Shown here in pieces: positions 8,930 through 17,798 of a stretch of DNA of 64,000 nucleotides. The first letter of the stretch is position 1. Every line of letters begins with the position of its first letter. Both the position numbers and the translations under genes were made by a program. Source of the DNA: Myxosarcina sp. GA_180221_E-2-1-MAG-40_15 (GTDB lineage: Bacteria; Cyanobacteriota; Cyanobacteriia; Cyanobacteriales; Xenococcaceae); contig JAIMKV010000009.1 of assembly GCA_020692205.1 (NCBI GenBank), positions 1-64,000 of the forward strand. The letters are read 5' to 3'. A model generated the notes under the pieces. It was not told the origin of the DNA. It ran no database searches and saw only the letters and a list, made by a program, of their open reading frames with translations.

Positions 8930-9035
8930 ATTTATAAAACCTCAATCTATTGTTAAGCCAATTCTACATAGAAAAAATGCTAAAAGCTAAGAGCAAGTTA
9001 ATATAAACAAAGCCAATTTACACCATCAAACATAT

Positions 9036-9446
9036 ATGAACTTATCCGTTAGCTTAATTTTGCTTGGCTCGATACTTGGGGCAGTTATTTTAACTTACGC
9101 ACCTTTTTTAGTGGTAGCTTGGTCACGATTACAGGCTGGCTACAACCAATCAGCACCCCGTGCCATGTTTGACAAACTTCCTGCTTATGCTCAAAGAGCT
9201 ACTTGGGCGCATCAGAATAGCTTTGAGGCTTTGACTATTTATGGTCTGGCGGCGCTGATGGCTTATGCTACGGGAGTAGAATCACACTGGGCAAAAATTG
9301 CCGCGATCGCCTTTATTGTAGCTCGATTGTTTTATTCGGTATTTTATATTGCTAATCTTCCTTTAGGGCGATCGCTAATGTTTGCGATCGGTTCTGTGTC
9401 TGGTTGGACTCTATTTGCTCTGAGTATTTTACGAGTGATGAATTAG
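9036..9446 (+). CDS. MAPEG-family membrane protein
   Basis: 136 residues with four hydrophobic segments and the MAPEG layout: an N-terminal membrane helix ending in YAPFLVVAWSRLQAGY, then RATWAHQNSFEALTIYGLAA, where WAHQNSFEA is the typical MAPEG core. Bacterial members are trimeric membrane enzymes or uncharacterised proteins related to microsomal glutathione transferases. No specific substrate can be given. It has its own promoter region of about 106 bp, divergent from the aldo/keto reductase. Confidence 0.8.
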   Translation: MNLSVSLILLGSILGAVILTYAPFLVVAWSRLQAGYNQSAPRAMFDKLPAYAQRATWAHQNSFEALTIYGLAALMAYATGVESHWAKIAAIAFIVARLFYSVFYIANLPLGRSLMFAIGSVSGWTLFALSILRVMN

Positions 9447-9476
9447 CAAGTAGTAAGTACTAAGTGAAAATAATTT

Positions 9477-9502
9477 ACTTCTGACTTCTGACTTCTGACT
9501 TT
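9477..9502. repeat. Heptamer tandem repeat ACTTCTG (array 1)
   Basis: Just over three units of CTGACTT after the MAPEG gene. The same unit recurs at 11051-11082, 15524-15558 and 36611-36634. This is a short tandemly repeated repetitive (STRR) family of the kind described in cyanobacterial spacers. Confidence 0.8.
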
Positions 9503-9533
9503 ATGCGAAGCGGTACCCTTTAGGGCTGACTTC

Positions 9534-10469
9534 TTACCTCATCGCCTCGGTACTGCCAAAACTAATACTATCTTCCTCGTATTCTGGTGGTTCAACGTGA
9601 ATTAGTACTCGCACAGCACCAAAACGCTTTTCTAAACGCTCTTCGATTTGTTCAGTAATTTGATGGGCTACGACAAGATCGTCTGTATCTACAATTAAGT
9701 GCATTTCAATAAATACCTGTCTGCCCAACATTCCTCGTGAGGCAATATCATGGCAGTTGATTACTCCGGGAATTTGAATCACAACATCATAGATTGCTTC
9801 TGGGGCGATCGCCATTTCATCAACCAGCCAGGGTAAATTCTCGTTAATCACTTCCCAACCACTGTAAAACACCAATAACGCTACAGGAAAAGCCAAAGCT
9901 ATATCCAGCCATTGTAGTTGAGGAATATTGAGGTTTTCTGCTTGCCAAACTCCGATTAAGCCAGAAATCACAATAATGGTTACCCAAATATCGCTCATGG
10001 TGTGCCTGGCATCAGCGATTAAGATTGGACTGCCAATTTTTCTGCCGATGTTACGCTCATAAAAAGCAACAAAAATATTAACCCCTAAAACCAGCAGCAA
10101 GAGCCACAACTCAGTCGAAGATACGGCAATTGCCACGTTTTCCGTGTTCAAAAAAAGCTTTTCTACTGCGCCGCGTAAAATCTCAAAGCAAGCAATACCT
10201 AAAAATGCAGCAATACCTAGAGCGCCCACTGCCTCAAACTTTTGATGACCATAGGGATGTTCTCGATCAGGTTGAGGCGAAGAAAAACGATTAGCAACTA
10301 AACCCAAAACATTGTTAACACTATCTGTGACGCTATGTAGTGCATCAGCCTGTAGGCTTAAAGAACCAGTAGCTATCCCCAAGGTAAATTTAAGTGCCAT
10401 CACAAACAAATTTAATAATAGAGTTAGCCAAAGAACTCGACGCACTTGCGAGCGGTTATCTTGCACCAT
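9534..10469 (-). CDS. Cation diffusion facilitator (CDF) family transporter
   Basis: 311 residues with six predicted membrane segments and a cytosolic C-terminal domain. The two CDF metal sites are visible: D42/H45/D49 in DALHSVTDS (second membrane helix) and D153/H156/D160 in DARHTMSDI (fifth). An H/D pair in each helix fits Zn2+/Cd2+/Fe2+ selectivity rather than the manganese subgroup's DxxxD. It would export divalent metal in exchange for protons. It could oppose the znu uptake system encoded earlier, but no Zur-like site is seen before it. The C-terminal domain has HLIVDTDDLVVAHQ, typical of the family. Confidence 0.88.
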   Translation of the reverse strand: MVQDNRSQVRRVLWLTLLLNLFVMALKFTLGIATGSLSLQADALHSVTDSVNNVLGLVANRFSSPQPDREHPYGHQKFEAVGALGIAAFLGIACFEILRGAVEKLFLNTENVAIAVSSTELWLLLLVLGVNIFVAFYERNIGRKIGSPILIADARHTMSDIWVTIIVISGLIGVWQAENLNIPQLQWLDIALAFPVALLVFYSGWEVINENLPWLVDEMAIAPEAIYDVVIQIPGVINCHDIASRGMLGRQVFIEMHLIVDTDDLVVAHQITEQIEERLEKRFGAVRVLIHVEPPEYEEDSISFGSTEAMR

Positions 10470-10701
10470 ATAACAATTAAAATTTTAGATGCTTGCTTTA
10501 TAATCATAGTTCTAAAAACAATCATAGTCTCTATTTTCTAATGCTTATAACAATATTTAGCACTTGAAAAAAACGTCACTTGTTGAGATAATTTCTGATA
10601 GATAAACGATTAGATTTCGCAAGTCTGATCAATTAAAATTGCAACTTTATCAAAAGATATTTGCATTAAATCTAAATATTAAATTAAATTAAATTTTTAG
10701 T

Positions 10702-11043
10702 ATGCCTCAATTAACTCTCAATTTAGTTCAAGGAGCAGTTAGCTTCAACTTCTCCACTGATGCAGCACAACAACTACAGGCAGAAATATCTACCCTGATG
10801 CAAAGCCTCAAAGCGATTGCCAAGGCTACTCCTGGTGCAGGCAATCGTCCAGTTAAACAAGAATCAATGGAATATCGCTATACAGGTGATGTGTTTTTAG
10901 AAATTTTTTGTAATCCTAATATTTATCCTAGTCCTTTTGCCGCAAAAATTTTGCTTACTCTGCGAGATGATCGCATTCGGTTAACTAGTGAAGCCGAACT
11001 GACTCAGTTAATTGAAGATTTGAATGTTTTTCTCGAAAGCTAA
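10702..11043 (+). CDS. Conserved cyanobacterial hypothetical protein, 113 aa
   Basis: A small acidic, soluble protein without membrane segments. It begins MPQLTLNLVQGAVSFNFSTD and ends in ELTQLIEDLNVFLES. The middle has YRYTGDVFLEIFCNPNIYPS and a strand-like KILLTLRDDRIRL. No known domain is recognised. The leader is AT-rich (10560-10700) and has no obvious ribosome-binding site. It is followed by the second ACTTCTG array and the 26-nt hairpin repeat, so it is probably not in an operon with rsmB. Confidence 0.6.
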   Translation: MPQLTLNLVQGAVSFNFSTDAAQQLQAEISTLMQSLKAIAKATPGAGNRPVKQESMEYRYTGDVFLEIFCNPNIYPSPFAAKILLTLRDDRIRLTSEAELTQLIEDLNVFLES

Positions 11044-11050
11044 TCAACTG

Positions 11051-11122
11051 ACTCCTGACTTCTGACTTCTGACTTCTGACTTACCTAACCTTAAAGTGTT
11101 CTATCCGAACAGGATTTAGTAT
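11051..11122. repeat. ACTTCTG array 2 plus 26-nt hairpin repeat (copy 1)
   Basis: The tandem ACTTCTG array (11051-11082) is followed by the palindrome TGTTCTATCCGAACA (11097-11111) and then GGATTTAGTAT (11112-11122). The 26-nt unit recurs with one substitution at 15562-15587, again after an ACTTCTG array and just before a gene. The palindrome has 5-bp arms around a 5-nt centre. Confidence 0.75.
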
Positions 11123-11189
11123 GACTGGTTGTTTTTTGCTGGACAAATCCGATTACAATAAATAGGGCAATTTTTGATTTCTCTTCAGC

Positions 11190-12542
11190 ATGGCTTCTAC
11201 TCCCGACTCGCGATCCCTAGCTTTTCTTGCCCTAAAAAATATATATCAACAGAAAGCCTATACTGATGTTGCACTCAATCGCGTGATTAAGTCTACCAGT
11301 AAATCTACTGGCATCAGCCAAGCAGATCGCAGTTTTGCTTGTGAGTTGGTTTATGGAATTGTGCGTCGTCAGCGTACTTTAGATGCCTTGATCGATTTAT
11401 TAGGCAAGAAAAAAGCTGCGCAGCAACCTCCAGATTTAAGAATTATTTTGCATCTAGGTTTATATCAGCTACGGTATTTAGATCGCATTCCTGCTTCGGC
11501 TGCGGTTAACACTAGTGTGGAATTGGCAAAAAATAATGGGCTTGCTAAACTTGGTGGGGTAGTTAATGGCTTGTTACGGGGATATATTCGTCAAGCTGAT
11601 AGCGATCCGCTGCAACTACCAGAAGCTATGATTGCAAAATTAGGCGTGAAGCATAGCTTTCCTGACTGGATTGTCGAGACTTGGTTAGAACAATTATCGA
11701 TTGAAGAAGTAGATCGCTTATTGGCTTGGTTTAATCAATCACCCAAAATTGATTTACGGGTAAATAGCTTGAAAACTAGTATGACCGAAGTAGAAACTGC
11801 TTTTAAAGCCGTTGGTGTTGAAGCAGAACGAATACCTAATTTACCTCAAGGTTTGCGACTAGAGAGTGCAGGTGCAGTTACCGATTTACCTGGATATAAA
11901 CAGGGATGGTGGGTAATTCAAGATGCTAGTGCGCAGTTAGTAACGCATTTGCTCGATCCGCAGCCTGGAGAGACGATTATTGATGCCTGCGCTGCACCAG
12001 GAGGAAAAACCACTCATATAGCTGAATTGATGGGAGATCGAGGCAAAATCATCGCCTGTGATCGCGCTGCGAAACGCTTAAATAAAGTCAGGGAAAATGC
12101 GGCGCGGTTACAGTTAAACTCAATTCAATTTGAAGTAGGAGATAGTCGGGACTTGGCTCAATTTGCTAATATTGCTGATAGGGTATTGTTAGATGCACCT
12201 TGTTCAGGCTTGGGTACACTTCATAAACGTCCCGATATTCGTTGGCGACAAACATCCCAAGGAATTGAGGAACTTTTTACCCTTCAAAAGGAACTATTAG
12301 AACAAGCAGCTACTTGGGTAAAGCCGAAAGGGATTTTAGTTTACGCAACTTGTACTCTTAATATTTTAGAAAATGAAAAGGTAATACAATCATTTTTGGC
12401 AAATAATTCTAATTGGAGTATTCAATTTCCTGCCGATGGGATCGCCGAAAGTTGGTTGGCAACTGAAGGCTGGATTAAAGTTTATCCCCACCAACATAAT
12501 ATGGACGGATTTTTTATGGTGGGATTAGTACGAGATTGGTGA
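11190..12542 (+). CDS. rsmB: 16S rRNA (cytosine-967-C5)-methyltransferase
   Basis: 450 residues. The N-terminal NusB-like RNA-binding domain (about 1-150) contains DRSFACELVYGIVRRQRTLD. The C-terminal SAM-dependent domain has motif I DACAAPGGKTTHIAELM, motif IV DAPCSGLGT and motif VI YATCTLN, with the two cysteines expected of RsmB-type m5C methyltransferases. It modifies 16S rRNA during ribosome assembly. It overlaps or abuts the next gene (TGA at 12540-12542, ATG at 12544), so the pair is co-transcribed. The start at 11190 fits the usual ASTPDSRSLAFLALKNI beginning. Confidence 0.92.
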   Translation: MASTPDSRSLAFLALKNIYQQKAYTDVALNRVIKSTSKSTGISQADRSFACELVYGIVRRQRTLDALIDLLGKKKAAQQPPDLRIILHLGLYQLRYLDRIPASAAVNTSVELAKNNGLAKLGGVVNGLLRGYIRQADSDPLQLPEAMIAKLGVKHSFPDWIVETWLEQLSIEEVDRLLAWFNQSPKIDLRVNSLKTSMTEVETAFKAVGVEAERIPNLPQGLRLESAGAVTDLPGYKQGWWVIQDASAQLVTHLLDPQPGETIIDACAAPGGKTTHIAELMGDRGKIIACDRAAKRLNKVRENAARLQLNSIQFEVGDSRDLAQFANIADRVLLDAPCSGLGTLHKRPDIRWRQTSQGIEELFTLQKELLEQAATWVKPKGILVYATCTLNILENEKVIQSFLANNSNWSIQFPADGIAESWLATEGWIKVYPHQHNMDGFFMVGLVRDW

Positions 12543-12543
12543 G

Positions 12544-12975
12544 ATGTGGAGTAACAAACTTAACAAGATGAAACAAATTCTCAAGATTGTCATTGCTGCT
12601 GCTTGGATCGATGGTATTATTCAACCAGAAGAGCGAGCTTATTTACGCCGAGTAGCGCAAGATTTTCAGCTAGCTGACGATCCTGAAATTAAACCTTTAC
12701 TATCAGAATTAAAACCAATTCAAGCTGTTGAATGTTATCAATGGTTGGAAGAATATTTTGGTCAAAATCCCACCGTAGCTGATTACCAAGAATTACTAGA
12801 AAAAATTAGTGGCTTAATTTATAGCGACGGTTATGTGGATGTCAGGGAGGCAAAGTTAATTGAGACTATTCAAAGTTGCGATCCTAATAACCCTGATTGC
12901 CGTAATTCTATCTTAGATAGAATGCTACGCAAAATTCAAAAACTATATAAAGCAGCAATTGAACAACAAGTTTGA
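12544..12975 (+). CDS. TerB-like protein
   Basis: 143 residues from ATG 12544, or 135 from the second ATG at 12568, which better matches a compact helical start (MKQILKIVIAAAWIDGIIQP). The pattern AAWIDGxIQPEERAYLRRVAQ followed later by GLIYSDGYVDVREAKLIETI is the repeated D-G-x-x-x-x-E-E arrangement of TerB-like helical domains, where acidic residues may bind metal. The exact role is unknown. It begins 2 nt after the rsmB stop and is therefore translationally coupled to it. Confidence 0.65.
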   Translation: MWSNKLNKMKQILKIVIAAAWIDGIIQPEERAYLRRVAQDFQLADDPEIKPLLSELKPIQAVECYQWLEEYFGQNPTVADYQELLEKISGLIYSDGYVDVREAKLIETIQSCDPNNPDCRNSILDRMLRKIQKLYKAAIEQQV

Positions 12976-13016
12976 TTAATGCTAATTAGAATATTTAAAA
13001 TAGGATTACTTTTTTG

Positions 13017-13041
13017 AGCTATTAGCTCTTAGCTTTTAGTA
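13017..13041. repeat. TTAGCT heptamer-type tandem repeat (array 1)
   Basis: Three units of the form (T/C)TTAGCT in the spacer between the terB-like gene and the MFS/spermidine-synthase gene. Related arrays are at 26425-26440, 33137-33161, 39217-39238 and 40471-40508. It is a second STRR family, distinct from ACTTCTG. Confidence 0.7.
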
Positions 13042-13224
13042 ATATGATTTATTAGCTAAATAATAGATTACAAGAAGTATTAAACAGAGTTTAATATTAT
13101 TTACTCATGCTTCATTCCTGAAAATTTAGCTGTAAAATTTGAATTTAAGTTAATATTTTAATGTCAACAGGCACAATGGGGTTGGATTTTCGAGATAAAT
13201 TTTGGATTTTGTTATAGCTAAGTT

Positions 13225-15483
13225 ATGTTGACCGCTAAAACTGCTAATACTCTTTCCCCTCAAAGTTTTCGGGCAACACCATTTTTATTTGCTCTATATT
13301 TCATTTCTGGCTTTACCGCCCTGCTATATCAGGTAGCCTGGCAAAGAATGTTAGGCTTGTTTTCTGGTTCTGATGTTCGTTCCGTGACGATTATTGTCGC
13401 TTCCTATCTGCTGGGATTGGGCTTAGGAAATCTATTAGGAGGCTCGTTTAGCGATCGCCTAACTAACCGTAAGTGTGTCATTGTCTATGGCTGCTGTAAT
13501 CTGGGAATTGCTAGCTTTGCCTTAACCAGCCGCTTTATTTTCTACGATCTACTGTTTCTCAGGCTGCAATATCTAGCCCAGTCTTTAGTCGTAACTCTGG
13601 CAATTGTGTTGATCAGTCTTTTGATTCCTACAGTCTTGATGGGTATCTCCTTACCAATGCTATCTAGGGCAATTAACCGCAGTGCCAATGGTGCTGCATC
13701 GTTAATTGGCTGGTTATATGGCTTTAATACCCTTGGTGCTGGTTTGGGAACTTTAATCTCAGGATGGTATATTGTCGGCACTCTAGGCTACGACAGAACA
13801 GTTTACTTGGGCGCAATGTTTAGCCTTGCAGTTGGTGTATCAGCGTTAGTTTTAGCCTCCCGTTTTCCCAACCATAGTCTGCACCAGGACAAATCAGCGA
13901 TCAACTTTCAACCCAACCAAGCTCAGACTCAATCTATCAAATATTGGTATATACTAATATTTTTAGCAGGCTTTACGGCAATTTCCTGGGAAATTATCTG
14001 GTTTAGAGTTTTAGACATTGCTCTACAGTCTAATGCTTATACCTATGCTCATTTACTAGCTTTTGTCTTAATTAGTAGTGCAGTGGGCAGCATGATCGGG
14101 GCAAAAGCCATTGCTTATATACATCGTCCCCAAAAAGTATTTTTAATTATTCAAGGCATTATTGCTCTTTATTCAGCGATCGCTATCTGGGGTATTGGGC
14201 TTTATTGGCAAGCTAATCCTGGGTTGCGTTCGGACGAGGGATTTGTCAGTCTCAACAACATCAACGCGGAGGTAGTGTTTAAGTATCTAATCATCCCTGG
14301 AGTAATCACGATCCTACCTAGCTGGTTAATGGGGTTTTATTTTCCCTTAGTACAAAAGGCAGTACAGCAAGATAATGGGCAAATCGGTAAACGAGTTGGC
14401 TTGATCTATCTGGCGAATATTTTAGGTAATACTCTGGGTAGTTTATTAACTGGCTTGCTCTTAATCAACTTGCTTGGTACGGCTGGTTCGATTCGGCTGC
14501 TAGTAACTATAGGATTAGTCTTTTTACTAGCCCTGCGCCCCAATCTAAGCAAAAATTTCTTGATTACTGCTTTAATCATGATTACAGTAGTAGCAATCAT
14601 CATCTTTCCTAATAATAATCGGCTTTGGGCTGCCCTCCATGCCGTCGATCCTCAAGCTTATTTTCAGGTTACCGAAGATTCTACCAGCGTAGCAGCGATC
14701 GCCGAAACTAATGGTCAAGGTAAATTACTTGCCAGTGGTCAAGTACAGGCTAACTTTCCCTACATGCATATTCACGGATTGTTAGGTAGCGTTCCGGCTT
14801 TATTACATCCTCATCCCGAAAAGGTAATGATTATTGGCTTAGGTTCTGGAGGTACTCCCCATACCATTGGCGTGAACCCTGCTACCAAAAAAATTAAGAT
14901 TATTGAACTATTGGGGGCAGAACTACCCGTATTGCAGCAATATGCAGCAAGACCCGCAGGAAAGGCACTTCAGCATCTATTTTCCGATCCTCGTTACGAA
15001 ATTATCGTCGGAGATGGACGCAGAGAATTAACAGTCAGTGACGAGAAATTTGACATTATCGAAGCGGATGCCATTCAACCCTGGCGATCACGGGCAGGAA
15101 TGCTTTACTCTCAGGAATTCTTTCAACAGGTGCAGTCTTGCCTTAAGCCAGGAGGTTTTGTTGTACAGTGGGACGTGGGTGCAGGGGCGCAACAAACTAT
15201 GCAGAGCGTGTTTCCCTATGTTACCAAAGTTGGTATGGCAGGAAACCTCTGGATCTTAATTGGTAGCGATGATCCCGTACTTTTTGATCGAACGCTGCTG
15301 CTGCAAAGATTAAGACAATCTCAGGTAATCGATTTTCTAGAACAGGCAGGAATCGATCCTATCAGAGTACGTCAAGATGTCAGTAATGCTTATGTACAAA
15401 GGTTTGAACGTAAATCAGGCAATAAACCTGAGCCTTTCAATACGGATTTATTTCCTCGTGGAGAATATTATTTAAATCGTTAA
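13225..15483 (+). CDS. Membrane MFS-like / spermidine-synthase-like fusion protein
   Basis: 752 residues. Residues about 15-460 contain some 12 or more hydrophobic segments with repeated patterns (FISGFTALLYQVAWQRMLGL early, FLAGFTAISWEIIWFRVLD at mid-protein), typical of the membrane part of fused MFS/spermidine synthases. The C-terminal part (about 500-720) is a class I methyltransferase-like aminopropyltransferase fold: VMIIGLGSGGTPHTIG, KIKIIELLGAELPVLQ, YEIIVGDGRRELTV, FDIIEADAIQPWRSRAGMLY. The canonical spermidine-synthase active-site aspartates are not evident, so true polyamine synthesis is doubtful. Monocistronic. Confidence 0.8.
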   Translation: MLTAKTANTLSPQSFRATPFLFALYFISGFTALLYQVAWQRMLGLFSGSDVRSVTIIVASYLLGLGLGNLLGGSFSDRLTNRKCVIVYGCCNLGIASFALTSRFIFYDLLFLRLQYLAQSLVVTLAIVLISLLIPTVLMGISLPMLSRAINRSANGAASLIGWLYGFNTLGAGLGTLISGWYIVGTLGYDRTVYLGAMFSLAVGVSALVLASRFPNHSLHQDKSAINFQPNQAQTQSIKYWYILIFLAGFTAISWEIIWFRVLDIALQSNAYTYAHLLAFVLISSAVGSMIGAKAIAYIHRPQKVFLIIQGIIALYSAIAIWGIGLYWQANPGLRSDEGFVSLNNINAEVVFKYLIIPGVITILPSWLMGFYFPLVQKAVQQDNGQIGKRVGLIYLANILGNTLGSLLTGLLLINLLGTAGSIRLLVTIGLVFLLALRPNLSKNFLITALIMITVVAIIIFPNNNRLWAALHAVDPQAYFQVTEDSTSVAAIAETNGQGKLLASGQVQANFPYMHIHGLLGSVPALLHPHPEKVMIIGLGSGGTPHTIGVNPATKKIKIIELLGAELPVLQQYAARPAGKALQHLFSDPRYEIIVGDGRRELTVSDEKFDIIEADAIQPWRSRAGMLYSQEFFQQVQSCLKPGGFVVQWDVGAGAQQTMQSVFPYVTKVGMAGNLWILIGSDDPVLFDRTLLLQRLRQSQVIDFLEQAGIDPIRVRQDVSNAYVQRFERKSGNKPEPFNTDLFPRGEYYLNR

Positions 15484-15523
15484 TCGACCTGTCTTGATTA
15501 AAGATAATTAATTAATTATTAAT

Positions 15524-15587
15524 ACTTCTGACTTCTGACTTCTAACTCCTGACTTCTGTACTGTTCTATCTGAACAGGATTTAGTAT
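15524..15587. repeat. ACTTCTG array 3 plus 26-nt hairpin repeat (copy 2)
   Basis: The array at 15524-15558 is degenerate. TGTTCTATCTGAACA (15562-15576) plus GGATTTAGTAT (15577-15587) is the second copy of the unit at 11097-11122, differing at one central base. It ends 12 nt before the start of the next gene. Confidence 0.75.
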
Positions 15588-15599
15588 AAGTATATATGT

Positions 15600-16697
15600 A
15601 TGCAATTTGAACATTATTCTCTTAGTTATAGTTCTGCTTCCAAATATTCAAAAGCTCGTCATAATTTCCTGGCTGCTTGTTCGCTAACAGCTACTTTTAC
15701 TAAGTCTTGGCAACACCCGTTGCGGGGGATAGCAGGGGAAAAGCTGTATCTAGATTTAGCTTGGTTTGGTGATGTTGCTGCTAGCAAAATATTAATCTTG
15801 TTATCGGGAACTCACGGAGTTGAAGGGTTTTGTGGTTCTGGTATTCAAGTAGGCTCAATCAAAACAGGCTGGCATCATCAGGCAGATCGTGATGTAGCGA
15901 TCATGATGATTCATGGTCTAAATCCCTATGGCATGAGTCACCTGAGGAGAGTCAATGAAGATGGAGTAGACATCAACCGTAACTTTGTTGATTTTCAACA
16001 ACCACTGCCCAAGAATGCTTTTTATGATCAGCTAGCCAATGTCATTATTCCCCCACAATGGACAGAAGAAACTCAGGCTCAAACCCTAGAGCAAATTATG
16101 GAATATCTATACCGTGAACCATCAGGAATTGCCGCCTTAGCCACAGGACAGTATCAATACTGCTATGCGCCCTTTTATGGTGGCGAAGTTCCTACTTGGT
16201 CAAATCGGGTATTTAATCACATAATTAATCAATATTTGTTGGATAAATCAGCAGTTGGCTTACTAGATTACCACACAGGATTGGGGCAATACGCTACAGG
16301 ACAACTGATTGCTCTGGCTGATCCAGCTACAGATCGGCAAAATTTAGCCCGAGAAATTTGGGGGGATAAATTGGTCATCGCTGGTTCGGCTCAATCTGTT
16401 GCCGCCTATTCTCCTCAAGGAAGTTTAATTTCTGCCCTACGGCATAAATTAAACCGATCCACCTGTATTGCTGCTGCTTATGAATTTGGCACTATACCCG
16501 AAACAGAAGTTTTTCAGGCTCTACGTGCCGATCATTGGCTACACGCTTATGGAGATCTCAATAGTATACAGGCTCAAACTATTAAACAGAATATGCTGAA
16601 TGCCTTTTATAGCGATCGCTCTGATTGGCAAAAATCAATCTGCAACCTCGCCTTTGAGGCTCAGGAAGAATTATTAACTGCTTTAAAATCGCTATAA
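15600..16697 (+). CDS. DUF2817 (M14-like) family carboxypeptidase-like protein
   Basis: 365 residues. The N-terminal half has LLSGTHGVEGFCGSGIQVG and MIHGLNPYGMSHLRRVNEDG followed by VDINRNFVDF. These resemble the zinc-carboxypeptidase layout, with the first H/E ligand pair in GTHGVEG, the RVNEDGVDINRNF substrate-binding region, and a later His in LLDYHTGLG. YEFGT near residue 298 may hold the catalytic glutamate. No signal peptide is apparent, so it is probably cytoplasmic. The substrate is unknown. It directly follows the hairpin repeat, which may form part of its leader. Confidence 0.75.
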   Translation: MQFEHYSLSYSSASKYSKARHNFLAACSLTATFTKSWQHPLRGIAGEKLYLDLAWFGDVAASKILILLSGTHGVEGFCGSGIQVGSIKTGWHHQADRDVAIMMIHGLNPYGMSHLRRVNEDGVDINRNFVDFQQPLPKNAFYDQLANVIIPPQWTEETQAQTLEQIMEYLYREPSGIAALATGQYQYCYAPFYGGEVPTWSNRVFNHIINQYLLDKSAVGLLDYHTGLGQYATGQLIALADPATDRQNLAREIWGDKLVIAGSAQSVAAYSPQGSLISALRHKLNRSTCIAAAYEFGTIPETEVFQALRADHWLHAYGDLNSIQAQTIKQNMLNAFYSDRSDWQKSICNLAFEAQEELLTALKSL

Positions 16698-16795
16698 ATA
16701 GACCGAAGTTATTTTTATTCGTGCGATATCTCGACTACTAATCACAAAAGTTTCTATATCCTAAAATATTTGTGTGATATTTAATCTTGTAGTAT

Positions 16796-17707
16796 TCAAC
16801 AATCAACTGTATAAATCCAATCCCGATATTTTGGATCTTGATTGTTAGTAATTGCCGTCAGTTTGTGCTTAATTTTTTCAGTGATTGGTCGATTAGCAGA
16901 TAAATGATAGCTTTCGATTCTTTTAACGGGGGTTACTTTAGCTGCTGTGCCGCTTAAAAATACTTCATCAGCAATAAACAGTTCAGTTTTATCGATCGCT
17001 CTTTCTACAGTTTCGATCCCCAAGTCTTGAGCAATAGTTAAGATGCTGTCTCTAGTAATTCCTTCGAGAATATCTTGATTAAACCCAGGCGTAATTAATT
17101 GATTATTTCTGACTAGAAAAATATTCATGCCCGAAGCTTCACAAACTTTACCTTGAGAATTCATCAGAATTGCCTCATCAAAACCAGATTCAACTGCTTC
17201 GGTTTTAGCTAGGGAGGAGGTAATATATGCACCGCTAATCTTACCGCGCAGGGGTAAACTACGATCTTCTTGGCGATACCAAGAACTGATGCGACAGCTA
17301 ATACCGTCGGGGGGTAAATAATCGCCTAATTCCAAGCCATAAATCAAAAAGTCTTTTTCGATTTTATGCAGTCGGGGAGCGATCCCTAAATCTGAAGTGT
17401 AGACAAAAGGACGAATATAGAAAGGTTTGTCAGGCTGATTTTTTTTGACGAAATCAATAATAATGTGCCGTATTTTATCCGCAGGCAAATCATAGTTCAG
17501 CAGCTTGGCACTGTCGCTTAAGCGATGACAATGGCGATCTAATCTAAATAACAATACTCGCTTAGGGGCTGCTGGATCTGGAATACCTCTCATTCCGCCA
17601 AAAGCACCAGTTCCATAATGTAGCGCGTGGGTGGCAATAGATATATTTGCTTCTTTAAAAGGGACAAATTTATTTTGCAAGTAAGCTGTTTCTAAAAAAT
17701 TGTGCAT
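16796..17707 (-). CDS. ilvE: Branched-chain amino acid aminotransferase (class IV)
   Basis: 303 residues, the standard length. HALHYGTGAFGGMRG (27-41) begins the fold-type IV signature. The PLP lysine is most likely K156 in RGKISGAYITSSLAKTEA, and the phosphate-binding EASGMNIFLVR (190-200) and later FLSGTAAKVTPV complete the site. It transfers the amino group between glutamate and the 2-keto acids of Leu, Ile and Val in the cytoplasm. It is convergent with the DUF2817 gene and stands alone, as is common for ilvE in cyanobacteria. D-amino-acid aminotransferase is a less likely reading because of the GGMRG motif. Confidence 0.9.
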   Translation of the reverse strand: MHNFLETAYLQNKFVPFKEANISIATHALHYGTGAFGGMRGIPDPAAPKRVLLFRLDRHCHRLSDSAKLLNYDLPADKIRHIIIDFVKKNQPDKPFYIRPFVYTSDLGIAPRLHKIEKDFLIYGLELGDYLPPDGISCRISSWYRQEDRSLPLRGKISGAYITSSLAKTEAVESGFDEAILMNSQGKVCEASGMNIFLVRNNQLITPGFNQDILEGITRDSILTIAQDLGIETVERAIDKTELFIADEVFLSGTAAKVTPVKRIESYHLSANRPITEKIKHKLTAITNNQDPKYRDWIYTVDC

Positions 17708-17798
17708 AACTACTGACTAATGATTACTGATTATCTCAAACCCGCTGGACGAGCTTTCTACATTGAGTTTCGCGAATCGTCCCCAGCCTCCTACTTAC

